The notes: generated by a model not told the origin, from the sequence alone. A stretch of 38,877 nucleotides of DNA from Amphimedon queenslandica (GCF_000090795.2 NW_003546254.1:635825-674701), one strand, 5' to 3'; counted from the first letter of the stretch, positions 21,101-32,485 are shown. Program-made: numbers and translations.

Positions 21101-22756
21101 ATGCTGTATAGAAAGTTTGAGCTGATTCCGATCAAGTTAAATTTTTTTACAAATTTTCGAAGTTACTCAAAAATCGGGTCAAAGTCCCTGTACTATAGTA
21201 CAGGGACTTTGGCCAGATTTCGTCAAAAATTAAAAGTAGAAAATTCTCAATTTTTACAATTTTTCCTAATACATATACATGTTCTTATGATGTGTAGAAA
21301 GTTTGAGCTGGTTCCAATCAAATTTAGATTTTTTACGAATTGTTAAAGTTGTTCAAAAATCTGGCCTAAGTCCCTGTACTATATACAGGGACTTTGGCCA
21401 GATTTCGTCAAAAATTAAAAGTAGAAAATTCTCCATTTTAATAATCTTTCCTCATACATATACATGTTCTTATGCTGTGTAGAAAGTTTGGACTGATTCC
21501 GATTAAATTTGAATTTTTTATGAATTTTAAAAGTTGCTCCAAATGCCACGTACCCTATTGTAGTGCTTGTCAGCTCATAAAGCTCATTCTCTTTTCATGC
21601 TTTGTGGGAAACCCTGCGGTAGAACATGTTGTTGCATTATTTTGCTTTTAATAAATTTATTTCAAAAATTATATAGTTCAGACACAAAATGGTAGAATAA
21701 GATAGAATTTGGTTGAACAATTGAGCAAATGGTCAGAAAATGTTCAATGTCTGACTGTTATTTCAGGCTCTGTTATCTACATACAGTATAATACTCATGA
21801 ATTGAGATTTGTTAAGAGCACTAAGCATATACATGTACATGTAGCTCCATTATGTGTCTCAGAGGTGCACACTCATCTTACCATCATCCCTGTCACTCTT
21901 TCCAATCTCATGAGCAAGCTCTCTCAGATGGGAGGGTTTACTAAACTACATGTACACAAACACTGTATACTATTATGTTCTATTATTTATCTGTCTATTT
22001 TTAACTCAGACACACATACATGTACATGTAACATGTATACTGTATATATGCATTTTTCTTAATAGTTTAGCAATATACTGTACATGTGTACATGTACTGT
22101 ACATGTACATGTACTGTACATGTACATGTACTATACTAACTTGTGTTTCTAAGACCTTGTATCAATTAATGTACACATACACTGTACATCAAATGTATTA
22201 TGGTAACATTTACATGTGAATTAGTAGATCTACATGAACCTAGTTTCCTTTTACAAATGGTTTACATGTGCATGTATGTGAGTACCGTATAGCGGGTTTT
22301 TTTCGTGGATAATAAATTTCGCGAATGACCCGTGTCCGAAAGTTTGCAAAATTAATTTTCGCGAATTTCCACTAATCTGCCATCTTGTACCGTATTAAAT
22401 TGATTTTCAAGGAATTTAACATGAAAAAATCCGCGAAATTTGTTATCTTCGAAAATTTCCCGCCATACGGTATCTTCATAATATTAGTACATGTACCTGT
22501 CTTGCCCTGTTAAGTGCCTGTCACTCCATGTTTTGAGTAATAACTAGAAAAGAGAAAGAGAGAGAGGAGGAGGAGGAGAAAAAATAGGTTAATCCCCATG
22601 TATGTGCATATAAAGTAATTGTTATCACTATTACAGATTCCACAAATTGCTCCACTTGGCTGGTGACAATACAATTGAGAGATGTGATAGTCATCACAAG
22701 GGACTTACCCTCTGAAGATTTTTAAATTTTATTCCAGCTGTACTGAATGTTGTCAT
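17647..22756 (-). CDS. Gene E: syntaxin-7/12-like Qa-SNARE (some middle exons not seen)
   Basis: Five firm 3' exons: 19151-19260, 18777-18864, 17986-18058, 17844-17926, 17647-17760, with consistent phases (2, 0, 1, 0). They encode an acidic linker, EVEERERHMRQLE, TEILDINDIFRDLGTMVHDQ, DNIEANVEIAGTRVE, GNKQLGRAV and a C-terminal anchor (VCILCILLAVAIAIVITIL) ending NGFKK. This is a complete t-SNARE helix with the zero-layer Gln in HDQGEII, as in endosomal syntaxins 7/12/13, which drive fusion of endosomal vesicles. Likely 5' exons are 22709-22756 (ATG, MTTFSTAGIKFKNLQR), 22497-22543 and 21882-21940 (KPSHLRELAHEIGKSDRDD, resembling the Habc domain). The middle of Habc is missing between 21881 and 19261, possibly inside the assembly gap. 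The SNARE half is certain; the 5' exons are tentative. Confidence 0.8.
18061..18110 (+). repeat. (GA)n microsatellite in syntaxin intron
   Basis: A GA-rich run beside the acceptor of exon 17986-18058; on the coding strand it forms part of that acceptor's pyrimidine tract. The equivalent run in copy 2 (35378-35408) is shorter. Confidence 0.8.
19712..20132. other. Assembly gap (421 N)
   Basis: Unknown bases, bordered on the right by a CT dinucleotide run. The gap lies inside syntaxin gene E, between the tentative Habc exons and the firm SNARE exons. In copy 2 the corresponding place is a short CT run (36830-36848), so copy 1 has extra DNA here. Any translation through the Ns is meaningless. 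Confidence 0.95.
20400..20440 (+). repeat. (CA)n / CGCG microsatellite
   Basis: CA dinucleotides interrupted by CGCGCG. It lies close to the right edge of duplication copy 1. Confidence 0.85.
20790..21545 (+). repeat. Tandem repeat with CCCTGTACTATAGTACAGGG palindrome
   Basis: Four units of roughly 180-187 bases. Each has a TCAAAAAT lead, a palindrome around TGTACTATAGTACA, a TCAAAAAT..AATTCTC part, then ATACATATACATGTTCTTATG and GAGCTGATTCC. Palindrome centres fall near 20835, 21010, 21195 and 21380. The same family, sometimes reversed, recurs at 420-835, 12940-13470, 14400-15070, 28533-28890, 30180-30890 and 31430-31660. No protein coding is seen. Confidence 0.75.
22075..22135. repeat. Palindromic TGTACA/CATGTA array
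   Basis: About 60 bases made almost only of overlapping ACATGTACATGT and TGTACTGTACATG palindromes. It lies in the presumed intron between two tentative syntaxin 5' exons. Shorter ACATGTACATGT runs occur elsewhere (for example 21830-21842, 35790-35812). Confidence 0.7.
22283..22472. mobile_element. MITE with TACCGTATRGCGGG-type ends
   Basis: The left end TACCGTATAGCGGG and the right end CCCGCCATACGGTA form imperfect terminal inverted repeats around about 160 bases containing several TTTCGCGAA motifs. There is no coding capacity, so this is a non-autonomous DNA element. A related partial copy is at 34538-34655. Confidence 0.7.
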
Positions 22757-22978
22757 TAACATTTCAAATTGATTGCATTTATAGTCGAGAATAAGAGCTA
22801 TTAATAAAATAATATCCTAAGAGTGTACTAGAATATCCTAGTATAACACATATAATTATATCCACAACTTACAGGTGTGAATTGGTCACTTTGAAGTCGT
22901 AATTTCTGGACTTAGCTAACTAAGCAGTGTCGGTTACTAACTGAATAAAACAGGTGGATTAGTATAGACAAAGAAAGG

Positions 22979-23000
22979 AAGAGAGAGAGAGGGAGGGAGG

Positions 23001-23066
<66 letters not shown>

Positions 23067-23070
23067 GAGT
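22979..23070 (+). repeat. GA/GGGA microsatellite
   Basis: Purine run of GA and GGGA units upstream of syntaxin gene E. Its translation on the minus strand is the repetitive SLSLSL peptide seen at other GA tracts and is not a gene. Confidence 0.85.
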
Positions 23071-23109
23071 GAAGTCAAATAGAAGATAAAGAAAGAAATG
23101 GCAAGACGT

Positions 23110-24708
23110 ATTCATGTAATAAAATGCATGTGTGGCATAGATATTGTGTATTTATTGTATGTGAATTGTGAAGGAATACATACACTGTAGTTTATGTGAA
23201 GACAGTTAAACTAAAGAATTCCCCCGAAATTAATCTTTCTATAATTCAATAGTCGCATTAGTAAAACAGTCCCTTACTCTGGAATCCTCATCAATACACT
23301 AACACACAATTAAGACAATGTGGGTGTGTGTAGTACATGTATGTGTGTGGGTGCGTACGTGTGAGTTAATTTTAGTGGGTGTGGCAATAAACACTAAATC
23401 AATTAACTACAGTAAGTGTGGTCAGAAACAATTAACACCCACACCTTAAATTAGAATGTTATGTATGGCAAAAAGAATGAAATAAATTGACTTGATTTCT
23501 AAACAGTATAAAGTTGGTGAATTTGGCAAATTGAGGTCCATTTGCTAAGATTAAATCTCAAACATGACAGAGGTCTACAGAACCATGCAGGTAATCAAAA
23601 TTTTGCTAAAATATATAACGACCAAATCACTTTTAGAGTCAATTTGCAAAAATTAAAACATAGCTAAGTTAAACTCTAAATTTCCCATAACTCATTAGCT
23701 ATACAGTAAAGTCAAATAATACTAGACATGACATAAATGCATTAGACGTACACTAAAATTATAAAAAATGAAACTTTCCCACGCTATCTTGTTCACAGAT
23801 TGGATTACAGGTGGGTCGGTACCAGTAGTGGTAGAGGAATCTCTTTGAGTCGCTAATTGTGGGTATGATCACACAGCAGGTTGAAACATTCCCTTTACGC
23901 AATACTACAGATAGAAAGAAGCCCAATTAATTAAATCAACATAGAGATAATGGTATTTAATCTCTCTCTCTCTCTTTAGTATACCCTCACAAAAATAACA
24001 AAAATAAAAATTTATATAATAATTATTAATATGGAGTGATGATGTGATCATAATTATTATTTTTATTTAAAAATTATTTCAAATTATAGGTAACTGTTGC
24101 CAGCCTTTGTCTTTAATTCTTTTATACCCTTGTTGAAAGGAATAGAAAGGTTTTCTATTCAAAGCAACATGTTGCTTGACCACATCAAAGCATGATCAAA
24201 GGCTGGACAAATGTAAAAGCAGCATTGTTGAATGTAGTGTATGTTGGGCTGAAGTTAGACAATACAGTATATCTCAGATCTAGAGGACAATCCTGAGCAG
24301 CTGAACACATAAAACAAAGACTAGCACTGATTCTCTCTTCATTTTTATTGAGCTACTTTCAACCAAATGAATTTATGGCATCAACTATTCAAATAACATT
24401 GTCACTACAAAAATAGGAAATCAAACACTTAAGCAATTATTATCTCAATTGAAACTAAGAATATAGACTATAATAATAATAATGAAATGATGATGATAGT
24501 AAAGACAGTGAATGTGTTAGAAAGATAAAAACAATAAACTTAGGCATTTCACATTAGTAACAGTTTCTGATAAGAACAAAGAATGTAAAACAAACAAGTC
24601 AAAATCTTTCATGTCTTTTCTTTATTTTTTTGCTTTAATTGAAACTATAGACCCTCTGGTGCATTTTCAACCTGTAGTGATGTAACTTTAATATTTGAAG
24701 TTTTATTT
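23110..24708. other. Intergenic between genes D and E
   Basis: Contains the 3' UTR of gene D (an AATAAA signal on the minus strand at 24621-24626, about 85 bases past the stop) and, to the left, the upstream region of syntaxin gene E. I see no exon or paired terminal repeat. The sequence is A+T-rich. Confidence 0.5.
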
Positions 24709-27700
24709 TTAACAACTGCATGTGGATGCCATTCCATTCTTTACCATCCAAGAACAGAGAAGTGACTTCCAAGCATCTCTCGAGTCACTGCTTAGAATGA
24801 TGAAAAAGAAGAAAATAAAGAAACCTTGAAATGCATTGAAGAAAGCAAAGAAGAACTGAATCATGAATGAGATGCTAGGCTCAGTAATGAACATGAAGAC
24901 AGCAAACAGCCATGTGAGACCAAAGAGCATCAAGATACCAAAATAAGATAATAGCATTTTGATTACATCAGATTTGGTAAATGGAGATTTATTCATTCTT
25001 TTGTTCTTACCAACAGTGTGGAGAATGGCTACACGAATAACAAGAACATATATTATAACATTGAAGATCAGTATGATGAAAACTGGAAGCAGAAAAGCAA
25101 CAAGAAAGGGTATCAATTCACTAATGAAACAACTAATATAGAAAAAACAACATAACTATATAGTATAATACACATTTGTCACTTACAATCCAGACTGGTT
25201 TCCATTTTCATATAAATAAATGTAAAAGTCACGGTCAATTGCTAATGTGACTACAACTGGCAAAAGCGGCAAAGCTATATACAAAAAATCATTATTATAA
25301 ATGCAAAATCATTAATTTCTTACTCCAGCATAAAATAGAAACAGCAATTAAGTATTTCTGTGTAATGTCTGTGAATACAATGACTAGTTTTTGAAACATA
25401 AGCAAAGCCTCAGCTCCCATCCACATCCAAGATACAAGAGCAAAGTAATGAATGAGAACACCAACTGTTATACAACCAGCTCTCACTGATACTTTATTAA
25501 TACCAACAACAAATATTATTAACATATAAATCAATGAGAGACAGAGTTGAATGTGAAACGTGCTAGCTTCCCTTGCCCTTAGTTTCCTATTGTGAAGCAA
25601 AACAATCGCAATACACAATGATTTCATGCACATATACTTACTCAAATATAATCAAAGTAATAATTGTTAGTATTAGTCCCACTAATGAGAGACATACACC
25701 ATATATTGATACAACTTCTAGTGTCATAGTGAAGTATTGAGGAGCTTCAGTAGCTCCATTAGTTCTAGCAGACACATCCTATAAAGAGTATATAGCTACA
25801 GAGGATGAATCAGATTTACTTTCTTACCACAAGACAGGCAAAGTTGGTCAAATGATCACAATGGCAATTGATGACACTGAGATCATTAGCAGTTGCATTA
25901 ACTGTCGTATTACAACCATCAGTAGACCAGTTTCCCCTGCCGCCTACACACATACATAAACATTAACAGTATAGTATCACTACTGTAACTTAACCTGCTG
26001 TAGTGAAATTCCAATACACACAGCGAGGGTTAGTAATATTCTTTGAAAATGGAAAGTATTCATTATCAATAAACAGATATTTACTTACTCCTGTTGTATT
26101 TAGTACCAGATTAATAACTACTGGATCAGGTAGTTTAGTACCATCAGTCAATTTACCAATTCTTGCACCAATAACCGATGATCCCACTATTGTATTAGGG
26201 GGAGGCTCTCTGATAGGAAACAGTACTGATTTATTGTACAGTGTGAATGCTACATCAATTGTATCAGTCTCAATGATGCTTATGATGCTTTGTGGTAATC
26301 TGATTGATGCTATTTCATTCGAGGTCAAACCATTAGTACTGTCTTGTCCAACCTGAGTATCAACCTCTAATGTGTCATCTATTGGTGAACAGAAATAGAA
26401 TACATGTAAGTACAAATTTTCAATTACTGATAATAAAATATGGAATACAATAGTCAATGGTATTTTTCAAAGGGACTCCCCAATTATTGGTGATGGCATA
26501 AATATCATGAATATGACAATGATTTAAATTATGTGTAGTATAGATTTAAGTGTTTGCTATGCTTACCAATAGAAGCTGCAGTAAATTCTGTTCCATTAAA
26601 CACTGCTTGTTGAAACTATTAAAAATAAAATAAAAAAATTAAAAAACACATGCAATATGAGATTTACACTTTCTCCTGCTAAAGCAATGCCATTTTTCAC
26701 AACCATTATATTGGTAAAATTGTCTTGATTTATTAAAGCATCGATGATCCTCTCAAAAGAATTGATAACACTATATAATTAAAGTAATCATGTACATGTG
26801 AACATAAAAACAAGTATTACTTATTTGACTCTATCTCCACTACAGCTGGTGCCCATTCCTCTAAGCTGTCAAGTATCTGCACAGTATTTTTTGTTATCTT
26901 CAAAGAAATCATTACTATAATGATAAAACATGTCCTATACCATTGATAATTCTGATGATGAGACATTCATGATTATCATAGGATCTGATAGCAGTATTGC
27001 TGTTTGGTCCAATATGGCAGACACTGTTCTAATGTTGTCAGTATTCTGATCAGCAGCATCAGTAGTACTGACCACTAAATTCGTTAAGTTCTCAGCTACT
27101 GATACTACATTTTCAGTAGTAACATTTACCTATTGAATATACAATTTAAGAAATTATATACAAGTACATATCAAGTCTTTATTATTAGTTACCTTAGAAA
27201 TATTTCTAAATTGATTAGATATCAAAGTAATTGCACGGCAGAGTGTTACATTAGGTGATTCCCAAGCACCATTATTAGTACATGCTCTATTAGCAGTAGC
27301 ACCACTAGGACCATTAGGACATGATATATGAACTGTACTGTCTGACACTGTTTCTGGCCATTCAAATGTACCACGATCACTACTAACTATAGTTTCCATG
27401 CTACAAGCAACAAGATCTAAAAGATTGCATATATAACAAGTTATTTAATTCAAAATATTGTCAATATATATAGCTATATAAGCTCTCTATGTTTATTTAG
27501 TGAATGAGTTATGACTTCCTTCATAGATGGACATCATGAAGCAAAAAACATGCATGCATGTGTACGTGTAGGTATGCACATGCACTAGACAATGCATGTG
27601 CACTTGTGCAGCCGGGAAGATAATACATAAACTACATACACACTGGCAGTGCAAAGCCCACAATAGAGCCTAACATGCTATAACAAATACGTTGTGAGAT

Positions 27701-29998
27701 GGATTACATAATTCATCATTACAATCTAGCAAAACTGTTAATTGCATCAGGTGTGCATACAGACAAGGTCAATATGATAAGGAGGAAGGAAGTTACAGTA
27801 GAAAGTGTTTCTGCTAACTTGTAGGGGTGGGGGTCATACTGACTGTAAAGGTGGAGGTCATACTGACTGTAAAGGTGGCTGTTACGGTATCATACAAGTT
27901 ACCCATGTTGACAACATCAAGTTCAACGACAAAGACCCTACTAATGTTGATAGGTCTGTCATCTGTGATATCAGCTTGAATATTATTGATGTTACTGTCA
28001 AGGCTTTTCGTTACATTTAGTGGACTGTCGTGAATAAAACAACCAGTACTACTGCAACTAAGCAGATTTGATCCATCTTGCTTGAAATGTAAGGATGCAA
28101 TTGTTTGATTCTCGCCTCTTGGCCCTCCATTGACAAAGTCATATGATATATTGAGTGGGATTGGCTGTCCCTCAGGTAGCATGCTGGTCACTCCTAAGTC
28201 ACAATTCTGGTATGGAGAGCAACCTTGAAACTTAACAACACCTAAGAGAGAGAGAGAGAGAGAGATTGCGGTTGTCAGTTTGTCGATCTAATAAATAGAT
28301 ATGTTATTAAGTTAGGAGCACAAGGCCGGGCCATACAAAAACAGGAAAGTGGGAGCAAAAATGCAACAACTATGCAAGCATGCCTTTGCTGCCTACATGC
28401 ATGACAAAATGTAGAAAAATCTTGACAGATTTCTACACAGCATGATAGCATAAAAACAAACAAAGTGATTACTGGAGTTCTCTTTATAAACAAACACAGG
28501 TAAAGGGATCATGCATAGTGCACAGTGTATAAAGCCTTGAGTATTTTTTAGAATTTCACCATTTTCTTAAAATGGCTGTACGTAACTTGAAAATCTGAAG
28601 TCAGAATCAGCTCAAACTTTCTACACAGCATAAGTACATCAATATGTATCAAAAAAGTAATAAAATTTTGGGATGATTTCGGAACCACTTTTTTGAAAAA
28701 ACCATGGGCTATAGTCTTGGGTATTTTTAAGAATTTCGGCATTTTCTTAAAATGGCTGTAACTTGAAAATCTGAAGTTAGAATCAGCTCAAACTTTTTAC
28801 ACAGCATAAGGACATCAATATGTATTAGAAAATTTAATAAAAATTCAGGGTGATTTTGGAGCCATTTTTTGGAAAAAACCATGGACTATAGTATAGCTTA
28901 TGTACATCAAGTCACCATAGAAAATTGAAGCACCACCTAAAGTTGGAGTGAGTTACCCATTAATAATTATAAACTAAGAAAGCTATAGGCCAATCTGCAA
29001 CACTGAACCTTTCAAAATACATTCTCACTTACCCAGTACTATAAGCTGAGATGTATCACCATTGCAAGTATAGTTTCCTTCATGTTGATATACTATGCTA
29101 TTAATTTTCAGTATATCGGCATCCTGTTGTATGTTGGTAAGGAATGGCGGTGATTCACCATTGCTAATACTCCAATCAATCCCTCCATTACGGCACTGGA
29201 ATAAGGTTGATCTTCCTATACCACCACCCTTGCCTATTATTTTAAACAAGCGTAACAGTGTAAAAAATATTCCTATAATTGATTTCACCACCTTGCAAGT
29301 GCAAATGGATTTTATTAAGACTTATTGAGGCTCTATCTACCTTCTAATGCTTCTAGAGAAGTCTTTAGACAGTATCTCTATGTTATCTTGCTGTTAGAAA
29401 GCTCTTCACTTTGTCCCAAGTTTAAGCCACCATTTTGTTTGCCGTGACCACACCCACTACGTAAAGGAGCGTGGGCGGGTGGTTGCTAAGGCTTATGAAT
29501 TTTGTTATTTCTCCAATACAACATGTATAGAAGAAATGTAAGTGTGGATATTATATATGCAAACATCGCACGTGGGTGAAATCAATTATAGGAACGACCT
29601 GGGGGCTACGCCCCCAGGTCGTTAAAAAGACAGTATCACACATGTAAATTATGAAAGAAAAATAACACAGTAGAATCACACATTATTACTACATACATTT
29701 ACATAGTTATTATGATTGATTACTAATAAGCACTTTGTGCTTAAGCAGTATATTATGGTGCATGCAGTTGAGCAATGAATTTTGTTTTGCTTCTTCTTAA
29801 TTTTTACTAATTTGAAATGGATTAATAAAACAGTCTTGTAATAAATTTTCTAAATGATTTAAATTTTCTAGAAGATTTTTTTTCAATCACAAAACAAGAA
29901 AAATTAGAGCAGAGTATAAAATGACCCATGTACTTACGGACTGTAGTAGCAGTGCATAAAAACAAGACAAAGGAAAGAATGACACACTGTAGAAACAT
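24709..29998 (-). CDS. Gene D: adhesion GPCR with two N-terminal Ig-like domains
   Basis: Fourteen exons: 29938-29998, 29033-29233, 27819-28241, 27193-27416, 26941-27129, 26821-26897, 26668-26770, 26567-26615, 25995-26378, 25828-25943, 25642-25778, 25324-25586, 25187-25274, 24709-25132. They total 2739 nt and 912 aa with every phase matching. Signal peptide and D1/D2 (residues 1-228) are gene C's. Residues 229-303 hold an HRM domain (GTFEWPE, ISCPNGPSG, RACTNNGAWESP, VTLC). A GAIN region follows, ending in a GPS: NPRCVYWNFTTAG, GRGNWSTDGC and NCHCDHLTNFACLV, with the HL/T self-cleavage site (about residues 600-608). Seven spans follow; WMWMGAEALLMFQKLV (TM3), FGLTWLFAVFMF (TM6) and FFNAFQGFFIFFFF (TM7) are adhesion-family motifs. 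The cytoplasmic tail is short (about 28 aa, ending ASTCSC). It is likely an adhesion or recognition receptor signalling through G proteins. Confidence 0.92.
27830..27878. repeat. 24-bp coding tandem duplication at end of D2 exon
   Basis: A 24-base unit (plus strand GGTCATACTGACTGTAAAGG) occurs twice in gene D and once in gene C (12259 onward), adding eight residues (FTVSMTST) to the end of D2 in gene D while keeping frame. Confidence 0.8.
28533..28890 (-). repeat. Intronic tandem repeat, 2 units
   Basis: The same family as 12940-13470 in the homologous intron of gene D, with two units instead of three. Confidence 0.75.
29246..29622. mobile_element. Insertion in gene D intron 1, absent from gene C
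   Basis: Gene C intron 1 reads ATTATTTTAA..AAAGACAGTATC continuously; in gene D about 375 bases lie between the same flanks, with TTAA at both junctions. Inside, an 18-base perfect inverted repeat begins CCTATAATTGATTTCACC (29272-29289) and returns at 29575-29592. A perfect hairpin stem AACGACCTGGGGGC / GCCCCCAGGTCGTT with a three-base loop lies at 29593-29623. No protein is encoded. This is a non-autonomous insertion; TTAA junctions recall piggyBac-type targets, but the element's ends do not clearly match each other. Confidence 0.75.
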
Positions 29999-32158
29999 CT
30001 CCAAAAACTACAAGGAAAATTTTTTCAAAGATTAATATATAATCATGATGAGAATAAAACCAAGTTTTGTAAAAATAATGCAACAAATGTATTAATATGT
30101 GAATATTGCCATGCAGAATCATACAAACAATGTCAAACATGTATAGTGAATTGGAAAATAAAATAAAGAAATTCTCTCCTAGTCATTCATTCTATACTAA
30201 ATTCTGACACTAAATTCTGTAACTTTTAAAAATTGTAAAAAATTCAAATTTTAATAGGAATGAGCTCAACTTTCAGAATGACAAAAGAACATGCATATTG
30301 TATTATAAAAAATATAAAAATGAAGATTTCTCTCTTTGTCACTTTTGACAATTTGGCCAGAGACCTTTATGGGTTTTGGTTCAATTTTAGAGTAACTTTT
30401 AAAATTTATTAAAATCAGCTCAAAAAATAAAAAATTTTTAGTCATTCTTGGCAAAATTTGGCCAAGGGCTATGTACTATTTAATTACAGTGTAATTTTCA
30501 GATTCTGGCTTATTTCTAAAAAATGCCCATAACTCAGGAATTTGTTGTCGAAATCAGCTCAAAATTTCTCCACAGCATAAGGACATCAATATGTATCAGA
30601 AAATGTAATAAAAATTGGGGGTGATTTTGGAGCCATTTTTTGAAAAAAATGGGCTATAGTACAGGGCCTTTGCCCCCATTTGAGCAACTTTAAAAATTTG
30701 TAAAAAAATTCAATTTTTATTGAAATAGGACAAAAAACTTTCAAAACAACATAAAAACATGCATATGTATTAGGAAGAGTAAATTAGGAAAAGTATAAAA
30801 ATGAACAATTTTCTGAGCCATTTTCATAAAAATGCCCTGTACTATATAGTACAGGGTCTTTGGCCTGATTTTGGAATAACTTTTAAAAGGCTAAGGGAAA
30901 AGTGATAATAAAGAGAATTGAAAGTTTTTTCATAAAAACTGTTTGCTCAAAAATAATCACAACATTACCAGTGTATATACTACTGATACACTCACAAACA
31001 CAATGTATGTACAGTATGGCAAATGTAATAATAAATATCACACATAATATAAACTGTATAATAATAGAGCCAATATCCTGATATTGCTAGTTTAGACTAA
31101 TGATAACATCACTGTTGTGACAATAATATTTCACAGAAACCACACAACGTGCAATAATATACCATACACACGCCCACACATTACTAATAATAATTATAAA
31201 TTTATGCTCAAATTTATTTTGACTTCCAAAGATATCTTAATCTTGCATAGAACAAGCTATTACTAGGAAAACATTAATAATTCAATTACATATAGCTATA
31301 AAAACAATGATAAAAGTCAAAATACATTCTAAGCATTCCACTATTATATTTTATTAACTTAATTTTATATTATATTTATATTATTAATTTATTATTATAT
31401 TCTATTAATTTATATTTTTTATACAAATTATAAAAATGAAAAAATTCTCTCCTATTCATTTTTGATTAAAACCCTCTACTACAGTACAGCCAATTTTCTT
31501 AATTTTGATTGGAATGAGCTCAAACTTTAAAATGACAAAAAAACATGTATATACATCAGGGAAAAATTTAAATTGGAGGTTTCTCTCCTAGTCATTTTTG
31601 ACAAAATTTGGCCAAAGATCCTTTGGCTCAATTTTAAAGCAACTTTAATAATTTTTAAATCCAATTTTAAAAATTAGCTACACAATGTAAAAGCACCCAT
31701 TTACATTGTACTCTACCTAACTCTACCTGATTAAATTTATTACAACTTAGTGAGTGTTTTAAGAGAGAGAATGTTTTGGTGTTTTAGACAGAGAAAAAGC
31801 TCCAACATTTTTGCTGCACTGCTGCATGCTGCAGCAATGTAAAGGTGTGGCTGCAATGAAGGTGTTGCTCAAACAAGCCATGCTTTACCCTAAGTGGTAA
31901 AGAAAGCTTTACTTTTTCTCAACTTTTAAACAGTTTAGCATACATTTGTTAGGCTCTATTTGTTGCATACAAACACCTATTAAGTCCCTAATGTTTAAAG
32001 ACTCTGGCCGCTACTTCTGGAGAAGAGAGCCTCGTGTAAACTCACAAGGTATGAATGTTTGGGCTATCATAACTGAAAAATGAAGATGATTGGAGCAATT
32101 CCTCTCATATTAATGAAAGATGAGGCTTTGCTTTATTGTTTTATCTGCCCTGTACATA

Positions 32159-32485
32159 GGTGTAGGAAGCTATTGAAAAGTGGGGGGCAGGCACCGCACA
32201 CAGTTGACAATGATACATGCAATTTCTCACATTAAAATTTAAATATTTCTATCTAACTTGAATTAGTTCAGCTCGTAGCTAACCATGCATTTAAGGGAAA
32301 TTAAAATTGACTTGAATGACTTGGTGCATTATCATTATGAAGTGCTTATTGGTATACATGCTTTGAGTTGAAATGGTGTAATTTTCAAAAAAGCCAGTGA
32401 AGTAAGTGGGGGGGAGGCATAGCCCCCATGTCAATAAAAGTGGGGGGGCAGCTGCTCCCCCTGCCCCCCCTATTCCTACACCCCT
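32159..32485. mobile_element. Non-autonomous element with GGTGTAGGAA ends
   Basis: The left end GGTGTAGGAA..GTGGGGGGCAG is mirrored at the right end by CCCCCCCTATTCCTACACCCC. G-runs inside each end pair with C-runs near the other. It falls in DNA absent from duplication copy 1. No coding is seen. Confidence 0.5.

Noticed and set aside
21709..22219. Plus-strand open frames rich in HVHV and MYMY
   Set aside because: They arise from TACATG/GTACAT palindromic repeats and overlap tentative exons on the minus strand.
26003..26356. Plus-strand 117-residue open frame
   Set aside because: Antisense shadow of the GAIN-domain exon of gene D, which is fixed by the GPS motif and phase.
29822..30140. Repeated 60- and 68-residue open frames, also at 14018-14336
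   Set aside because: They are the signal exon plus its flanking intron read through the splice donor, duplicated in both blocks; only the 20-residue leader is coding.
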